A DNA stretch of 64,000 bases from Flavipsychrobacter sp. (lineage in GTDB: Bacteria; Bacteroidota; Bacteroidia; Chitinophagales; Chitinophagaceae). Under the pieces are notes generated by a model. It ran no database searches. It worked only from the letters and a program-made list of their open reading frames with translations, and was not told the origin of the DNA. The stretch is taken from positions 1 to 64,000 of the forward strand of contig JAFIGV010000010.1 in NCBI GenBank assembly GCA_017849575.1, read 5' to 3'. The position numbers and the translations under genes are program-made. Below are positions 17,144 to 25,993 of the stretch, piece by piece. Each line of letters opens with the position of its first letter. Within the stretch, counting starts at the first letter, position 1.

Positions 17144-20100
17144 CTACAAAGTGCGTTTCACTTCAATTTCATCATAACCTTCTATGATGTCGCCCACTCG
17201 TACATCGTTGTAATTCTTAATGCTCATACCACATTCGTAACCTGCTGCTACTTCTTTCACATCGTCTTTGAAACGTTTTAGTGAGGCCAGTTCGCCATTA
17301 TAGACTACGATTCCGTCGCGTACAAGATTCACCTTGGTTTGTCGCGTGATCTTGCCATCCAGCACATAGCAACCGGCAATGGTTCCTACGCCGCTGATCT
17401 TAAACACCTCGCGCACTTCCACATTGGCAACGGTCTTACGTTCCACCTTCGGCTCAAGCAGCCCTTCCATAGCACTTTTCACTTCTTCTATCGCATCGTA
17501 GATGATGGAGTAAGTCCGGATCTCGATATTTTCCTGCTCTGCCAGCCTTGATGCCTGCATAGAAGGGCGCACCTGGAAACCAAGAATGATCGCATCGGAT
17601 GCGGTAGCAAGCAATACATCAGACTCAGTGATCTGACCGACACCTTTATGCACCACATTCACCGCTACTTCTTCTGTAGAAAGCTTCTGGAGGGAATCGC
17701 TCAACGCCTCTACAGAGCCATCAAAGTCACCTTTGATGATCACAGCAAGCTCTTTGAAGTTACCCAGCGCCAAACGACGGCCGATCTCATCGAGCGTGAT
17801 GTGTTTACGAGTGCGGATGCCCTGCTCGCGCAGGATCTGTGCACGGTGGTTGGCAATATTCTTAGCCTCATTTTCGTCTTCGAACACTTTGAACTTCTCA
17901 CCCGCCTGTGGCGCACCGTTGAGACCGAGTACCTGCACCGGAGCTGAAGGCCCGGCCTCCTGCACTCGTTGTCCGCGTTCGTTGAACATGGCTTTGATTT
18001 TACCAAAGTACTGTCCGCACACGATCATATCGCCCTGCTCCAACGTACCGTTCTGCACCAGGATGGTAGCCTGATAGCCGCGTCCTTTATCCAGCGAAGC
18101 CTCTATGACAGAGCCCGTGCCCATGCGATCGGGGTTGGCTTTCAGCTCTAGTAATTCTGCCTCGAGGGCTACTTTTTCCAGCAACACATCGATGTTCAAT
18201 CCCTTTTTGGCAGATATTTCCTGGCTTTGGAATTTTCCTCCCCAGTCTTCCACCAGTATGTTCATCTGTGCCAGTTGTTCCTTTATCTTTTCAGGATTGG
18301 CACCTTCCTTATCAATCTTGTTAATTGCAAAGATCATGGGCAGGTTAGCAGCCTGAGCATGCGAAATGGCTTCTTTCGTCTGCGGCATGATGGCGTCGTC
18401 GGCAGCAACCACAATGATGGCGATATCGGCAACCTTAGCACCGCGTGCACGCATGGCGGTAAACGCTTCGTGACCCGGCGTATCGAGGAAGGTGATCTTT
18501 TTGCCATCGGGCGTAGTGACCTGATAGGCCCCGATGTGCTGGGTGATACCACCGGCTTCGCCCGCAACCACATTCGCACTGCGGATATAATCGAGCAAAG
18601 AGGTTTTACCATGATCCACGTGCCCCATGATGGTAACGATGGGTGCCCTGGGCACCAGTTCTTCATCGTCATCCACTACTTCTTCTTCATCGTCCGCTTC
18701 CTGTTCCAGGTTAATAAATTCCACTTCATAACCAAATTCACCGGCAACGAGTTCTATTACTTCTGCATCGAGGCGCTGATTGATAGACACCATGATACCG
18801 AGGCTCATACACTTGCTGATGACTTCTGCGAAGCTTACATCCAGCAGGCTGGCAAGCTCGCTCACCGATATGAATTCGGTAACCTGTATTTTGTTATCGC
18901 CAACGTTCTCTTCCGCGGCTCTGCGTTCGGCCATTTCCTCGCGCTTGTTGCGGCGGTATTTTGACTTCTGCGTTTTGCCTCTGGTGTTGCCGGCAAGTTT
19001 TGCCTGCGTCTGGCGTATTTTTTCCTGAATTGCTTTAGCGTCAATTTCCTGTTGCTGCTGGGTTTGCGGTGCGTTACGGTCTCCTCTTCTGTTTCGGTCA
19101 AACCGTCCGCCGCCCTGGCCCTGGTTGAAGTTGCCTCCGCCACCACGACGGTCGCCTCCGCGGAATTGTCCGCCGCCCTGACCTTGCTGACCAAAGCCGC
19201 CGCGGCGATCTCCGCCTGTACGCTGACCACCCTGACCTTGCTGATCGGGCTTGAGGTTCTCCGGCTTTTTCTGTACCGGAATTCTCTTTCTGTTACGCTT
19301 TTCTTTGCTGTCGTTGCTGCTTCCGCTCACGGGAAGTTCAATCCTGCCAATGATTTTAGGACCCTCAAGTTTGGGCGCCTTCATCTCAATATGTTCGCGT
19401 TTTTCTTCCTCAGCCTCTTCCTTCTTTTCCACGGGCGGGGAAGGTGCAGGTTCCTCTGCTTTCACCGTTGTCTTTTTTGCGGGCTTTTCCGGAGCGGGAG
19501 TTTCCGCTACAGGAGGCGCAGTTGTTTCTTCCGTTGCCGGCTTTTGTTCTGCTTCCGCCTCCTTCTTTGCAGGCTTTTTCTTAGCAGCGGCTCCCTTTTT
19601 GGGACGCGAAGCCTGATTGATTTCGTCGAGGTTTATTTTGCCGAGAATATTGGGTCCGTCAAGTTTTGGGGCTTTGCGCTCGCTGGTGGTATCTTCAGGC
19701 TCGGCTGCAGGCAGCTCGGGCTCCGGAGCGGGCTCTTGTTTTGCTTCCACTACCGGCACCTCTTCTACAGGTGGTGGCGGTGGTGGCGGAGGTGGAGGCG
19801 CAACGGGTTCTTCCGTTTTAGGTTCTTCCCGCGGTGGCTCTACCGGCTTCGGCTCTTCCTTCACCGGCTCAGCAACGGGAGCGGGCTCAGGTTTTTTGGC
19901 CACGGGAGCTACCACCTCATCTTCCTTCATCTTCTTATCGACAAGCGAGCCTTTAGGCAAAGCAATTTCCTCGCTCTTGCGCTTGGCGAGTTTGTCTTGT
20001 GCAAACTCAGCCTGCAAAGCGTCATACATCTCTTCGGTAATCTTGGTGTTGGGATTACTTGCGTTAATCTCAAACCCTTTACCGGTAAGAAATTCGACAA

Positions 20101-20170
20101 GCGTATCCTTACCAATGTTAAACTCTTTGGCTGCTGCCAGTAATCTTGGTGTTTTCGTTGCTGTTGCCAT
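17144..20170 (-). CDS. infB: Translation initiation factor IF-2
   Basis: The 1008-residue GTPase delivers initiator tRNA to the ribosome. An IF2_N domain (about 1-55) is followed by a long, low-complexity Lys/Glu/Pro/Ala linker, then a Gly/Arg/Gln-rich stretch at about 300-390. The second IF2_N domain is at about 430-480. The G domain starts near residue 515 with G1 [14 protein letters not shown]3 [15 protein letters not shown] (about 563) and G4 NKID (about 617). The C-terminal domains follow. The Arg/Gly-rich linker is longer than in E. coli, as is common in Bacteroidota. It is third in the rimP-nusA-infB operon and ends at a strong terminator. Confidence 0.98.
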   Translation of the reverse strand: MATATKTPRLLAAAKEFNIGKDTLVEFLTGKGFEINASNPNTKITEEMYDALQAEFAQDKLAKRKSEEIALPKGSLVDKKMKEDEVVAPVAKKPEPAPVAEPVKEEPKPVEPPREEPKTEEPVAPPPPPPPPPPVEEVPVVEAKQEPAPEPELPAAEPEDTTSERKAPKLDGPNILGKINLDEINQASRPKKGAAAKKKPAKKEAEAEQKPATEETTAPPVAETPAPEKPAKKTTVKAEEPAPSPPVEKKEEAEEEKREHIEMKAPKLEGPKIIGRIELPVSGSSNDSKEKRNRKRIPVQKKPENLKPDQQGQGGQRTGGDRRGGFGQQGQGGGQFRGGDRRGGGGNFNQGQGGGRFDRNRRGDRNAPQTQQQQEIDAKAIQEKIRQTQAKLAGNTRGKTQKSKYRRNKREEMAERRAAEENVGDNKIQVTEFISVSELASLLDVSFAEVISKCMSLGIMVSINQRLDAEVIELVAGEFGYEVEFINLEQEADDEEEVVDDDEELVPRAPIVTIMGHVDHGKTSLLDYIRSANVVAGEAGGITQHIGAYQVTTPDGKKITFLDTPGHEAFTAMRARGAKVADIAIIVVAADDAIMPQTKEAISHAQAANLPMIFAINKIDKEGANPEKIKEQLAQMNILVEDWGGKFQSQEISAKKGLNIDVLLEKVALEAELLELKANPDRMGTGSVIEASLDKGRGYQATILVQNGTLEQGDMIVCGQYFGKIKAMFNERGQRVQEAGPSAPVQVLGLNGAPQAGEKFKVFEDENEAKNIANHRAQILREQGIRTRKHITLDEIGRRLALGNFKELAVIIKGDFDGSVEALSDSLQKLSTEEVAVNVVHKGVGQITESDVLLATASDAIILGFQVRPSMQASRLAEQENIEIRTYSIIYDAIEEVKSAMEGLLEPKVERKTVANVEVREVFKISGVGTIAGCYVLDGKITRQTKVNLVRDGIVVYNGELASLKRFKDDVKEVAAGYECGMSIKNYNDVRVGDIIEGYDEIEVKRTL

Positions 20171-20330
20171 TCGAAAATTTAGTCAAACAATATATCGCTA
20201 AGGTTAGTCTCTAAGCCCCTGACCTAAAATCTACAAACCTACGCTATTTTACTCAATTACGCCCGTCCCGAAGGCGCTCTGTTGCGCTATTTATAGGGTG
20301 TTTAACAGCTTCCCGGCAGCGCTGATCCGG

Positions 20331-21581
20331 TTACTGCTCGTTCTGAAATTCAGCCTGTAAAATGCGCTGAACGTCCTTCACGGTTTCTTCCTCAAGATCG
20401 GTGCGACGCACCAGCTCTTCTACCGACAAGTCAAGCACACTCAGGGCCGTATCGCATCCTATCTTTTTAAATTCATCAATTACCCATCCGTCAATTTCAT
20501 CTGCAAACTCGTCGAGGTCAATATCGTAATCCACACCTTCGTCCTGCACATCGCGATACACATCTATGCTGTAACCGGTAAGTTCCTGTGCCAGCTTGAT
20601 GTTGACGCCCTTTCGCCCAATGGCCAAAGAAACCTGATCGGGATCGAGATAGACGTCTGCGTGCTTTTCCTCATTGTTGATCTCCATGCGTGTGATCCTG
20701 GCGGGTGTAAGCGATCGCTGAATGAGCAACTGGATATTGTTGGTAAAATTGATGATGTCAATATTTTCGTTGCGGAGCTCTCTTACAATGCCATGGATAC
20801 GGCTACCCTTCATTCCTACGCACGCACCTACCGGGTCAATACGATCGTCGTAGCTTTCAACAGCCACTTTTGCACGCTCTCCGGGTTCTCTCACTATCTT
20901 TTTTATCACGATAAGACCATCCATGATCTCGGGTACTTCTATTTCCAGCAGCTTTTCGAGGAAGGATGGATGGGTACGGCTCAGGATGATGACCGGGCTG
21001 TTGTTGCGCATCTCTACCTTTTTTACAACCGCACGCACGGTTTCTCCTTTTTTAAAGAAATCGGTGGGTATCTGTTCAGACTTAGGCAGTATCAGCTCGT
21101 TCCCTTCATCATCCAGCAGCAAAATCTCTTTCTTCCATATCTGATACACTTCGCCGCCGATGATCTCGCCTACGCGATCCGCATATTTGTCAAGCAGATT
21201 TTTCTTTTTGAGATCGCCGATCCGTGCGGCCAGTGTTTGCTTGGCGGCCAGTATGGCACGACGGCCAAAGTCGAGTACGTTAATTTCCTCATATACTTCT
21301 TCTCCCACACCAAAATCCGGGTCAATCCTCTGTGCCTCCGCAAGTTCTATTTCCAGATTGTCGTCTTCAGAGAAGCCATCTTCCACAATCGTACGCCGGC
21401 GAAAGATCTCAAGATCGCCCGTTTGGTCGTTTACGATCACGTCGAAGTTTTCGTCGGTGCCGTATTTTTTACGCAGAAGGGTTTTAAAAACGTCTTCAAT
21501 CACTTTCATAAGGGTGGGACGGTCGATATTCTCCGCGTCCTTGAAATCCTGAAACGACTCGATGAGATTGATGCTAGCCAT
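20331..21581 (-). CDS. nusA: Transcription termination/antitermination factor NusA
   Basis: The 416-residue NusA has an N-terminal RNA polymerase-binding domain (about 1-125), an S1 domain (about 130-200) and two KH domains (about 215-350; GVNIKLAQELTGYSIDV). The motif EPGERAKVAVES precedes KH1 (near 230). A short C-terminal segment resembles a helix-hairpin-helix (LSVEELVRRTDLEEETVKDV). The two acidic repeats of the 495-residue E. coli protein are absent, which is usual outside gammaproteobacteria. It lies 38 bp downstream of rimP. Confidence 0.97.
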   Translation of the reverse strand: MASINLIESFQDFKDAENIDRPTLMKVIEDVFKTLLRKKYGTDENFDVIVNDQTGDLEIFRRRTIVEDGFSEDDNLEIELAEAQRIDPDFGVGEEVYEEINVLDFGRRAILAAKQTLAARIGDLKKKNLLDKYADRVGEIIGGEVYQIWKKEILLLDDEGNELILPKSEQIPTDFFKKGETVRAVVKKVEMRNNSPVIILSRTHPSFLEKLLEIEVPEIMDGLIVIKKIVREPGERAKVAVESYDDRIDPVGACVGMKGSRIHGIVRELRNENIDIINFTNNIQLLIQRSLTPARITRMEINNEEKHADVYLDPDQVSLAIGRKGVNIKLAQELTGYSIDVYRDVQDEGVDYDIDLDEFADEIDGWVIDEFKKIGCDTALSVLDLSVEELVRRTDLEEETVKDVQRILQAEFQNEQ

Positions 21582-21619
21582 GTTGATCAGTTTTAAGTTC
21601 CCGATGGGAAGTTGACTGG

Positions 21620-22078
21620 TTAAAAAACTATTTGTACAACTATTTTTTTGATGTCTGTAAATGGTATTTCCTGTGTGGTGCTTTCTTTCTTTTTCGGAAG
21701 GGCGACTTCGAGCACGATGCCATCTTCCGTAACTGTTTTGAGCACACCCGTTATGTCGGCCCCCTCAGCAGCAGGCGTTACGGCCACGGTCCGGCCAATG
21801 TTCTTTTTGTATTGTCTTACGGAGGTCAGGGGCTCATCCACACCGGGACTGCTCACTTCCAGCGAAAAATCGCCATCGGGAAACAATCCGTTTTCCTCAA
21901 TGAGTGCATACAGCTTTCGATTGACCCTGGCACTTTTGTCGATTGAAAGGCCTGTATCGGCGTCGAGAAACACTTTGATATTGTTTGTGGGTTTTATTCT
22001 GAGGTTCACCACAAACATGTCAGACCCCTCAAGCAAGGGTTCGAGATATGCCCTTATTTTATCTAATACTTCTGCCAT
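21620..22078 (-). CDS. rimP: Ribosome maturation factor RimP
   Basis: The 152-residue protein begins MAEVLDKIRAYLEPLLEG. It has the RimP N-terminal domain with the DADTGLSIDKSARVNRKLY and SLEVSSPGVDEPL signatures, and a C-terminal SH3-like domain. It assists 30S subunit maturation. A longer in-frame start at 22099 is possible, but it would overlap the leader hairpin at 22092-22111, so 22078 is preferred. It is first in the rimP-nusA-infB operon. Confidence 0.93.
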   Translation of the reverse strand: MAEVLDKIRAYLEPLLEGSDMFVVNLRIKPTNNIKVFLDADTGLSIDKSARVNRKLYALIEENGLFPDGDFSLEVSSPGVDEPLTSVRQYKKNIGRTVAVTPAAEGADITGVLKTVTEDGIVLEVALPKKKESTTQEIPFTDIKKIVVQIVF

Positions 22079-22082
22079 AGGT

Positions 22083-22111
22083 AAAAAACAAGGGAACACT
22101 TTTGTGTCCCC
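22083..22111 (-). promoter_or_regulatory. Terminator-like hairpin in the rimP leader (candidate attenuator)
   Basis: On the minus strand GGGGACAC and GTGTTCCC form an 8-bp stem with one G-U pair around AAAA (22092-22111). TTGTTTTTT follows directly. It sits between the candidate promoter at 22135-22142 and the rimP start at 22078. It could terminate part of the transcripts entering rimP-nusA-infB. NusA itself acts on such hairpins, so feedback control is conceivable. Confidence 0.5.
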
Positions 22112-22134
22112 TGTCGTTCTTAATTAATCCGCTG

Positions 22135-22142
22135 CAAAAATA
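22135..22142 (-). promoter_or_regulatory. Bacteroidota -7 promoter element for rimP-nusA-infB
   Basis: The minus strand reads TATTTTTG, with a TTG about 16 bases upstream. A transcript from here would begin near 22128 and contain the 22092-22111 hairpin. Confidence 0.6.
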
Positions 22143-22221
22143 GGATAAAATTCCAATCCAAAAAATTGCTTTGCAACATTTGAATTATGTTTTCATTAAC
22201 GGGGTGCAATGCCCTATTTGT

Positions 22222-22229
22222 TACCTTTG
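22222..22229 (+). promoter_or_regulatory. Bacteroidota -7 promoter element for the DUF4834 gene (TACCTTTG)
   Basis: An exact TAnnTTTG match ends 7 bases before the ATG at 22237, predicting a leaderless or nearly leaderless mRNA. Confidence 0.55.
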
Positions 22230-22236
22230 ACCTTCT

Positions 22237-22467
22237 ATGGTGTTAAGGGTATTGCTTTGGTCTTTTATCATCGTGATGATCTTTCGGTTCATTGCGCGTT
22301 TCGTATTTCCGATCCTGAACATTACAAGGCTTACACAAGACCGACTTCGACAGATGCAGCAGCAGATGGAAGATATGCAGCAAAAACAAAGCAACCCTCC
22401 GCCGGCCCAGCAGCAAACGCAGAAAGTGAAAGAGGGCGACTACATAGATTACGAAGAGGTGAAGTAG
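22237..22467 (+). CDS. DUF4834 family small membrane protein
   Basis: The 76-residue protein has one N-terminal membrane segment (about 4-27, LLWSFIIVMIFRFIARFVFPI). A Gln/Met-rich, probably helical stretch follows (QDRLRQMQQQMEDMQQKQ), and the protein ends in GDYIDYEEVK. The Gln-rich helix and acidic GDYIDYEEVK-type tail are characteristic of the Bacteroidota DUF4834 family, whose function is unknown. It is divergent from rimP and has its own -7 element. The short length is normal for the family. Confidence 0.8.
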   Translation: MVLRVLLWSFIIVMIFRFIARFVFPILNITRLTQDRLRQMQQQMEDMQQKQSNPPPAQQQTQKVKEGDYIDYEEVK

Positions 22468-22573
22468 TGGTCAACGCCCATAAACATTGCCCGTTGACTG
22501 CATAGCTTACCCCCTCTGACAAACAAACAGCGGCAGCATTTCGTCTTTCCCCTCCGGTTTTCCAATAATGGTC

Positions 22574-22604
22574 AAACAGAAAGGCAACCCGTCATGGAGT
22601 TGCC
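22574..22604 (-). terminator. Weak intrinsic terminator of the DUF5777/YceI operon
   Basis: On the minus strand GGCAAC and GTTGCC (22583-22588 with 22599-22604) close a 10-base loop, then TTTCTGTTT follows. It lies 28 bp beyond the stop codon at 22632. Confidence 0.5.
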
Positions 22605-22631
22605 TGCTCTACAATGTATATCAGGGTACAG

Positions 22632-23606
22632 TTACCAGATCTTATTCCTTGAATGCTCGAAGCCTTTGGGCTTTACGATGGTAAACACACGTGAGATGTT
22701 GAACCCAAAGTGAATATCACCCATGCCCCAGTCGTCTTTTGTCTGCCCGATCATATTTCGTTCGGAAACTGCCTGTGAGTTAGAAAAGAGCAACTGGAAT
22801 ACGTGACCGCCGGTTTCGATATCTATCCCCAGCGTGAGCGGATTGCGCGTGGTGCGGGTAGGGTCGCCGTCAATAAATCTTTTGGTACTCTCTATCTGAT
22901 AGTAGTACTCGGCAGTGAGTGCTATCCGATTGGAAATCTTTAGCCGTCCGCCAATACCCACTGCGATGACATCATTAGGTTCGTTGGCATAGTTCACCAG
23001 ATTATAGTGCAGATGGGTAGGCATTAACTGCAGCGACAATGAATTGCTGAACTTGCGGGCAATAAGCAGTTGGTTGACATAAGCCACGCGGTTAGAAAAG
23101 TAGTAGGTCAGCGTGTCGGGGATATTGGCCGGCTTATCATTGGCCAGCACCGAGGCGGCACCAAGGTAACTGATGCTGACAGGTGTGCCTCCTTGTTCGC
23201 GCTGTCGCAGCAAACGCAGTTTCAGAAATCCGTCATATTCTTTCATATAGGAACTTCTGCCAAAACCGATCATGAGCCAGTCGGTAACGCCATAGTCAAA
23301 CCCGATGCGGGTAATAGCGCCATCGAGACCAAAAAAGTCTTTTGCACCCGAGTTGATCAAGCCAAAGCGGTGATTGATGCGGAAATCGAGGACCCCTTTA
23401 GCCGTGTTCTCAATACTGTGTCCGTTGGCAATGCGCGTAGTCTTGAAAGTGGCTGTAGTGAACTCTCTTGCGGGCGTCGCCGTTTCCTGTTCCAGTTCTT
23501 CAAGCAGATCGTTTTCCGTGGTATCTCCGTCTGCCTGCGCAAAGGTGTGCAGTGGCGCGGCAAAGAGCAGCAGCGCACTGAAATAAATAAGCTTTATTGG
23601 CTTCAT
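22632..23606 (-). CDS. DUF5777 family outer-membrane beta-barrel protein
   Basis: The 324-residue protein has a signal peptide (about 1-24, ending FAQ). Alternating hydrophobic strands typical of an outer-membrane barrel follow, including GVLDFRINHRFGLINSGAKD and FGLDGAITRIGFDYGVTDWL. These resemble the DUF5777 family, which often travels with YceI and cytochrome genes in Bacteroidota. It is last in a same-strand operon with YceI, a cytochrome-like lipoprotein and an OB-fold protein. A role as an outer-membrane channel or anchor for that set is inferred. Confidence 0.85.
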   Translation of the reverse strand: MKPIKLIYFSALLLFAAPLHTFAQADGDTTENDLLEELEQETATPAREFTTATFKTTRIANGHSIENTAKGVLDFRINHRFGLINSGAKDFFGLDGAITRIGFDYGVTDWLMIGFGRSSYMKEYDGFLKLRLLRQREQGGTPVSISYLGAASVLANDKPANIPDTLTYYFSNRVAYVNQLLIARKFSNSLSLQLMPTHLHYNLVNYANEPNDVIAVGIGGRLKISNRIALTAEYYYQIESTKRFIDGDPTRTTRNPLTLGIDIETGGHVFQLLFSNSQAVSERNMIGQTKDDWGMGDIHFGFNISRVFTIVKPKGFEHSRNKIW

Positions 23607-23633
23607 ACTTTTGGTGTGTGTGAAATCTTAGTT

Positions 23634-24179
23634 CTATTTCCGGTTCAGCACAGTATTTACGTTCACTTCTATTTCTTTCGCAATTTTAGATGCCGCCATA
23701 GAGGGTATCTTAATCTCATAGTCGGCGGTTTTCACCATAAACTTTGCTGTGGCGGTGATCGTATTTCCCTTTACGGTGATGGTACCCGGAAGAGTTACCT
23801 GTCGGGCCACACCATGTATCGTTAATGTGCCCTGAAGCTGCACTTTGTAGATGCCGTCCTTTTGAAAAGCCACTTCCGAAAGGTCGCTGATCTTCCCTTT
23901 AAAATCGGCTTTAGGATACTTATCACTCTCCATGTAGTTTTCATTGAAGTGCTCCTGCATCAATGCTTTCTCAAACTTGAAGCTTTTTACAGGCACAATA
24001 AAAACAACATCACCGGCGCTCGCGTCTATGATTGCCGAGCTTTCATTATTGAACGCCTCAATGTTCTCAATGGGAGTTGAGGAAAAGAAACTCACCTTCC
24101 CTGTTCTGGTCAGGTATTTTTGGGCAAAGCCGGTGTAAGCACCCAGGGCAACCAGCATTGTCAATACAAACTTTTTCAT
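23634..24179 (-). CDS. YceI family periplasmic lipocalin-like protein
   Basis: The 181-residue protein has a signal peptide (about 1-19) and the YceI fold signatures: TGKVSFFSSTPIENIEAFNN, FENALM-like FEKALMQEHFNENYMES, YPKADFKGKI and a final KIPSMAASKIAKEIEVNV. YceI proteins form a hydrophobic beta-barrel that binds polyprenoid or quinone-like lipids. It lies 27 bp upstream of the DUF5777 gene and 18 bp downstream of the cytochrome-like gene, suggesting one transcript. A second YceI paralogue lies at 28846-29394. Confidence 0.93.
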   Translation of the reverse strand: MKKFVLTMLVALGAYTGFAQKYLTRTGKVSFFSSTPIENIEAFNNESSAIIDASAGDVVFIVPVKSFKFEKALMQEHFNENYMESDKYPKADFKGKISDLSEVAFQKDGIYKVQLQGTLTIHGVARQVTLPGTITVKGNTITATAKFMVKTADYEIKIPSMAASKIAKEIEVNVNTVLNRK

Positions 24180-24197
24180 AGGCTATTTTTCATTTTT

Positions 24198-24575
24198 TTA
24201 CTCAGGCATTCCGGCATTGATCCAGGCCTTGAACTTTGAAATAGTACAAGCATCAAGTTTCGTTCCGTCTTTGGGCATTGGGTTGTTGCTGGTATGTTCA
24301 ATAGAAGGGATCAATGTACCGCTCATCGCACATTGTTTCAATCCTTCGTAGTTGCTCAGGTCCCAGCCAGAAGGTAAAAGCGCAGCATGACAGTCGCTTG
24401 TGGCACATTGATTATCCACCACCTGCTTCAGTTGCGCGGTATAGGTAACGCCTGCCGTATCGCATGCCCCGCCTGTGTTGGCAGGATAAAGGTCTTCACT
24501 GTTGTCGTAGTAACAGCCTGTGGCACCCACAACCACCACCAAAACGGCGCTCAAGGCGTACAAGATTTTTTTCAT
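24198..24575 (-). CDS. Cytochrome c-like lipoprotein with CX4CH motif
   Basis: The 125-residue lipoprotein has a lipobox ending in Cys21 (VVGATGC). One candidate haem site, QCATSDCHA near residues 56-64, spaces its cysteines by four residues instead of two (CX4CH). The distal part contains NNPMPKDGTKLD, whose Met could be the second haem ligand, and ends KAWINAGMPE as in PSCyt-type domains. It is probably periplasmic and electron-carrying. Neighbours are a YceI protein and an OB-fold protein. A similar protein lies at 43778-44095. Confidence 0.8.
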   Translation of the reverse strand: MKKILYALSAVLVVVVGATGCYYDNSEDLYPANTGGACDTAGVTYTAQLKQVVDNQCATSDCHAALLPSGWDLSNYEGLKQCAMSGTLIPSIEHTSNNPMPKDGTKLDACTISKFKAWINAGMPE

Positions 24576-24611
24576 ATAGCTGAATACATTTACTTCAAAA
24601 AAAACTTAGGT

Positions 24612-25034
24612 TTAAGATTGTGCACGTTCATCATTGACGGGCACACAACCGGAAAGCACGACCACCAGGGTATAACCGTTGCAGAAGCCCTTGACGGTTA
24701 CGGTTTTTCCGGCCTCGAATTTTGCGTCTTTTGTTTTCATCGTACAGAGTACACCCGAAGTAGGATCTGAGGCCTCCAGCAAAATAACATCGAAACCATC
24801 CTGATTTCTGGACACCTCTGATATGGTACCTGTCACCTGGATCACTTTGTTCAGATAGTCTTTGTTGGCCTGCTGTTCATTGGTCGAAAACGCTGTGACC
24901 AGATGCTCTACCGACACTGTTTCCGCTGTTTTGTTATCTACCGTTTCCGGTGGCTTATTCCACAGAAAAACAAAGATCATTGCGGCTACAACCACCACAC
25001 CTAAAAAAATGAACAACCCGGTTTTCTTTTTCAT
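24612..25034 (-). CDS. OB-fold (tRNA_anti-like) membrane-anchored protein
   Basis: The 140-residue protein has one N-terminal membrane anchor (about 6-25, GLFIFLGVVVVAAMIFVFLW). A single OB-fold of the tRNA_anti-like type follows (YLNKVIQVTGTISEVSRNQD, GFDVILLEA, KTVTVKGFCNGYT). In Bacteroidota such domains are found in exported proteins beside YceI and cytochromes rather than acting on RNA. It is first in the 25034-22632 operon. Confidence 0.8.
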   Translation of the reverse strand: MKKKTGLFIFLGVVVVAAMIFVFLWNKPPETVDNKTAETVSVEHLVTAFSTNEQQANKDYLNKVIQVTGTISEVSRNQDGFDVILLEASDPTSGVLCTMKTKDAKFEAGKTVTVKGFCNGYTLVVVLSGCVPVNDERAQS

Positions 25035-25051
25035 GAAGAGGTGTTTCCTTT

Positions 25052-25059
25052 CAAAAGTA
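25052..25059 (-). promoter_or_regulatory. Bacteroidota -7 promoter element for the OB-fold/cytochrome/YceI operon
   Basis: The minus strand reads TACTTTTG, an exact TAnnTTTG match 17 bases before the OB-fold gene start. Confidence 0.55.
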
Positions 25060-25173
25060 AACTGTGAAAAATTGCCCGCAGGGAGCTCAAAGATGAAACG
25101 GGAATATTTCCGGATTAACAGGATAGTACCCTGACTGACAGCATCGGCAGGGCACCGACATTAAGCCCCTTCA

Positions 25174-25926
25174 CTATTTATACTCGCCTGCCAGCCAGTC
25201 CTTAAAATCAGCGGCCCGTTCCGAACTTACCACCGGCGGCTCTTTGACGGCAGGCTTAAGCTTAACGATAACACGGGCTTTGGTATAGCTGCGCATTTCT
25301 TCAATGGCGTTCATATTAATCAGATATTGCCGGTTGATGCGAAAAAAATCCTGCGGGTCCAGCATTCGTTCCAGAGCATCCAGATTGTGATCGATCGGGT
25401 AATTTCTTGCTTCGTAGGTACGTGCAAACGTCGCCTTGTTTTCGCTGTAGAAGTAAGCAATATCCGTTACGGACAAGGTTTTGATATGTTCGCCGAAGCG
25501 CACCAGAAAGCGCTTTTTATAATCCTGCGCGAGCGTTTGGGTTTCCTGCGGAAGCGTTCTGGTCAATATGGACTGGAACTGCTTTAGCTTTCCCAGCGCC
25601 GCAGCGAGCTCTTCCTTTTTCAGCGGTTTGAGCAGGCAGTCTATGCTTACCGTTTTGAACGCATCGAAAGCATATTCGTTGTATGCGGTGATGAAAATGA
25701 CCGGACAGTCAGGCTTTATTTCTCTGAGCAGATCGAAACCCGAGCCATCGGCCAGGTGTATATCCAGCAGCAGCAAATCGGGTCTCGGATGGGTCTCAAA
25801 CCATTCCTTTGCCTGCGCAATACTATCCGCGTGCCCTGCTATCACTGCAGTGGGTGCCACTTCTGCTAACAGCTTACTCAGACGCTTGAAAGCCGGCATC
25901 TCATCTTCGGCTACAAATATGTTCAT
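25174..25926 (-). CDS. LytTR family response regulator
   Basis: The 250-residue regulator has a receiver domain (about 1-120: acidic pocket EDE, phosphoacceptor Asp in LLLLDIHLADGSGF, FITAYNEYAF, Lys in CLLKPLKKEE). A LytTR DNA-binding domain follows at about 145-240 (FFRINRQYLINMNAIEEM). ATG 25926 is used, because the longer frame would begin with TTG codons at 25935. It lies 58 bp downstream of the propeller sensor kinase and is its likely partner. Its 253-codon length variant matches the frameshifted paralogue at 29456-30218. Confidence 0.93.
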   Translation of the reverse strand: MNIFVAEDEMPAFKRLSKLLAEVAPTAVIAGHADSIAQAKEWFETHPRPDLLLLDIHLADGSGFDLLREIKPDCPVIFITAYNEYAFDAFKTVSIDCLLKPLKKEELAAALGKLKQFQSILTRTLPQETQTLAQDYKKRFLVRFGEHIKTLSVTDIAYFYSENKATFARTYEARNYPIDHNLDALERMLDPQDFFRINRQYLINMNAIEEMRSYTKARVIVKLKPAVKEPPVVSSERAADFKDWLAGEYK

Positions 25927-25993
25927 ACTCAACAATTTTACTTACTAAAAAAATGAGTTCGGTTTTTTTACACTTCGCTGATGGTGGCAAGTC

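Noticed and set aside
19052-20143. 363-codon open frame on the plus strand opposite infB
   Set aside because: It is antisense to the low-complexity linker of IF-2, is Arg/Leu/Phe-rich and has no domain. It is a shadow of the real gene.
20661-21596. 311-codon plus-strand frame opposite nusA
   Set aside because: No motif, promoter or neighbour supports it; the minus strand encodes clear NusA domains.
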